Shown here one piece after another: positions 62,289 to 64,000 of a DNA stretch of 64,000 bases. The DNA comes from Albidovulum litorale (GTDB lineage: Bacteria > Pseudomonadota > Alphaproteobacteria > Rhodobacterales > Rhodobacteraceae), in NCBI RefSeq assembly GCF_025751495.1, contig NZ_JAOWKZ010000001.1, positions 255,920 through 319,919 on the forward strand. The letters run 5' to 3'. The first letter of the stretch is position 1. The number at the start of each line of letters is the position of its first letter. The position numbers were made by a program, and so were the translations under genes. The notes beneath the pieces are model-generated. The model was not told where the DNA came from. It was given only the letters and a program-made list of their open reading frames with translations, and did no database searches.

Positions 62289-63193
62289 GCCTTCTTGGTC
62301 TCGTCCTCGGGCTCGTCGTCATCAAACTCGTCAAAGAGGCTTTCATCCTCGCCAATGATCCCCTCGGCCCGGGCCTCCTCATCCTTCTTCTTCTCGACCC
62401 ATTGGACGAGGAAGATCGAAATCTCGTAGAGCCCGTATACGACGGTGAAGAGCATGACCTGCGTGGTCACATCGGGCGGCGTCACAACGGCGGCCACCGT
62501 CAGGATGCCGACGACTGCATATTTCCGAACGCCGCGCAGGCCGCGCGAACTGGCCAGTCCCGCCTTACCCATCAGCGTGAGAAGAACCGGAAGCTGAAAG
62601 CAAAGTCCGAAAGCCACGATCATCTTCAACGTGATGTCGAGTGTCTCATTCACCTTGCCGTTAAAGACAATGTTGATGCCCTCATCGGTCGCCGGGCTCG
62701 CCGCCTCTTCGCCTGTGATGATGGCGGCGAAATAGGAGGGCAGGTCGGCAAAGCCCAAGAAGAACTGCATCGCCAGCGGCACGACGACGAAATGGGCAAA
62801 TGAAGCGCCAATCAGGAACAGGACCGGCGACGCGACCAGGAAAGGCAGGAAGGCCTGCTTTTCGGTGCGGTAGAGCCCCGGTGCCACGAAACGCCACATC
62901 TGATAGGCGATGACCGGAAAGGCCAGCGCCAGGCCGCCCACCATCGAGATGCGTATCAGCGTGAAGAAATACTCCTGCGGCGCGGTGTACTGCATTACCG
63001 GGTTCTGGTTGCCCAGATCGCGCATGGTCTTTTCGATCGGCAAAAGCAGGAAGTCGAGAAGCATGCTGCCGAAAGAGAAACAGATGACCATTGCCACGAG
63101 GAATGCACCAAGCGACCAGAGGATGCGCGTTCTGAGTTCGGCCAGATGCTCGATCAGCGGCGCGGTCGAATCGTCGATATCGTCCTTGCTCAT
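62285..63193 (-). CDS. tatC: Tat translocase subunit TatC
   Basis: A 302-residue membrane protein with six helices, the receptor for twin-arginine signal peptides. HLAELRTRILWSLGAF near the N-terminus is the family start. The C-terminal tail is acidic (EFDDDEPEDE). It overlaps both tatB and the DUF815 gene by 4 bases. The export route would serve the Mo and Fe-S enzymes of the cell. Confidence 0.96.
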   Translation of the reverse strand: MSKDDIDDSTAPLIEHLAELRTRILWSLGAFLVAMVICFSFGSMLLDFLLLPIEKTMRDLGNQNPVMQYTAPQEYFFTLIRISMVGGLALAFPVIAYQMWRFVAPGLYRTEKQAFLPFLVASPVLFLIGASFAHFVVVPLAMQFFLGFADLPSYFAAIITGEEAASPATDEGINIVFNGKVNETLDITLKMIVAFGLCFQLPVLLTLMGKAGLASSRGLRGVRKYAVVGILTVAAVVTPPDVTTQVMLFTVVYGLYEISIFLVQWVEKKKDEEARAEGIIGEDESLFDEFDDDEPEDETKKA

Positions 63194-63759
63194 GCCTCAC
63201 CCTTCTTCGCAGGGGTCTTTGGCTTGGCCGCTGCCGATTTCTTCGTTGCTGACGGTTTCTTCGCGGGTGCGGCTTTGGCCGAGGTCTTGGTGGCCGGTTT
63301 CTTGGCTGCGGGTTTCGTGGCCGGTGTCGCCGGTTCAGGCTTTGGGGCCAGTTCCGGCTTCGCCTCGGGCGCTTTCGCGGCCTGGCTCTCAGCCAGCTTC
63401 GCCTTACGTTCGGCGGCTTCGGCGGCCTTCTTGTCGGCCAAAGCCTGCGTCGCGGGCCCTTTCGGCGTGGTGGATCCTTTTGCCGGGTCCCACTTCTCGA
63501 ACTTCGAGGCAGCCTTGTCCAATGCGTCGAGGCCGAGATTTTTCTTCGACGTCATCGCCTTCAGCTCATCCGCCGTTTCCTTGACGCCAGTTTCCTTGGC
63601 CGCATCGTCCATCGCGCGCTGGAACTCCCGCCCCATCGCGCGGGCTTTCGCGGTGAAGCGCCCGAGTGTGCGGAACATCCCGGGCAGGTCCTTGGGCCCC
63701 ACCACGATCAGCGCCACGATGCCGATGAGCAGAAGCTCACTCCAGCCGATATCAAACAT
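63190..63759 (-). CDS. tatB: Tat translocase subunit TatB
   Basis: A 189-residue TatB. The N-terminal anchor FDIGWSELLLIGIVALIVVGPKDLP is canonical, followed by an amphipathic helix. The C-terminal 90 residues are Lys/Ala/Pro-rich with AAKKP-like repeats. It forms the receptor complex with TatC. Confidence 0.95.
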   Translation of the reverse strand: MFDIGWSELLLIGIVALIVVGPKDLPGMFRTLGRFTAKARAMGREFQRAMDDAAKETGVKETADELKAMTSKKNLGLDALDKAASKFEKWDPAKGSTTPKGPATQALADKKAAEAAERKAKLAESQAAKAPEAKPELAPKPEPATPATKPAAKKPATKTSAKAAPAKKPSATKKSAAAKPKTPAKKGEA

Positions 63760-63792
63760 GTCCGTCGCGCCCCTTCAGGCGAAGACCAAGGC

Positions 63793-64000
63793 TCAGGCCT
63801 TGTCCTTCTCGTCCTCGGGCGTCACGTCTCGGGCTTTTTCGGCCGAGGCCTTCTCGATCTCTTCGCTGCCGTCCTTCACACCTTTCTTGAAGGCGGTGAT
63901 GCCCTTTCCGACCTCGCCCATGAGCGACGAGACCTTGCCGCGGCCGAAAAGCACCAGAACCACGACGGCGATCAGAAGAAGGCCAGGAATACCGATATTG
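63793..64000 (-). CDS. tatA: Tat translocase subunit TatA, 5' end outside window
   Basis: Minus-strand frame open to the right edge, 69 codons visible. The visible part starts in [22 protein letters not shown], the TatA anchor and FGRGK hinge, then the amphipathic helix and an acidic tail ending at 63793. It lacks only the first residues. TatA forms the export pore together with TatB and TatC, encoded downstream on the same strand. Confidence 0.93.
   Translation of the reverse strand, partial: NIGIPGLLLIAVVVLVLFGRGKVSSLMGEVGKGITAFKKGVKDGSEEIEKASAEKARDVTPEDEKDKA

Overview
The window is a gene-dense, GC-rich chromosomal stretch from an alphaproteobacterium, most probably of the family Rhodobacteraceae. 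The evidence is the set and arrangement of genes: DUF2849-cysI-cysH-DUF934-fpr, luxR-luxI, radA-cvpA-purF, tatABC beside surE-pcm-nlpD material, a DUF4173 protein with a two-component pair, and an infC gene that opens on a non-canonical codon. No rRNA, insertion sequence, prophage or CRISPR array was seen. Genus cannot be fixed from the sequence alone.

Layout. 1-4.3 kb: two tandem tRNA-Asp genes, a DUF4173 membrane protein overlapping an OmpR-type regulator and its kinase, then two tRNA-Val genes around a small membrane protein. 4.3-8.2 kb: a Cys-containing unknown, a nested palindromic element abutting an HU-like gene, and lon. 8.5-10.5 kb: a quorum-sensing island with luxI, luxR and a divergent LuxR-like gene that has the autoinducer-binding domain but no DNA-binding domain. 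10.5-18.2 kb: tgt, Fe-S assembly genes (sufT, sufA-like), a SatD-like/HTH protein coupled to a DUF3307 membrane protein, TfoX-like, a 2OG-Fe(II) oxygenase, tpiA and a cytochrome P450. 18.3-22.9 kb: an Lrp-type regulator divergent from the assimilatory sulfate reduction operon. 23-26.5 kb: an Ala/Glu-rich membrane-anchored protein, infC starting with ATA, a SulP transporter lacking STAS, and rlmJ.

26.5-38.3 kb is dominated on the minus strand by a molybdenum hydroxylase locus. It holds coxS-coxL-coxM, with an active-site loop of the form II type, and accessory genes (a molybdopterin-binding protein, xdhC, a VWA CoxE-like protein, a MoxR/CoxD-like ATPase). It is interrupted by a plus-strand ArsR/SRPBCC pair, a DUF1203 pseudogene broken by one in-frame TGA, and a large OmpA-family protein with three N-terminal Cys repeats.

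38.4-45 kb: LysE and MFS exporters, an alpha/beta-hydrolase-like protein without its nucleophile, a small lipoprotein, a DUF2189 protein and pyrC-pyrE. 45-55 kb is a long plus-strand run: dnaB, a DUF1194 VWA protein, alr-mlaE-mlaF with 4-base overlaps, two small membrane proteins, radA, cvpA, purF and DUF1284. 55-64 kb: bioY, an SDR without the catalytic Ser, surE-pcm-nlpD, a radical SAM enzyme of unknown substrate, a DUF815 ATPase, and tatC-tatB-tatA, the last cut by the window edge.

Most genes are core metabolism and maintenance. The parts most worth a second look are the helix-turn-helix-less LuxR paralogue, the SatD-like/DUF3307 pair with its upstream palindrome, the ATA start of infC, the nonsense-interrupted DUF1203 gene, a short motif recurring four times in intergenic DNA, and the form II Cox locus. 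Functions are assigned from motifs and general family knowledge; no database search was run.
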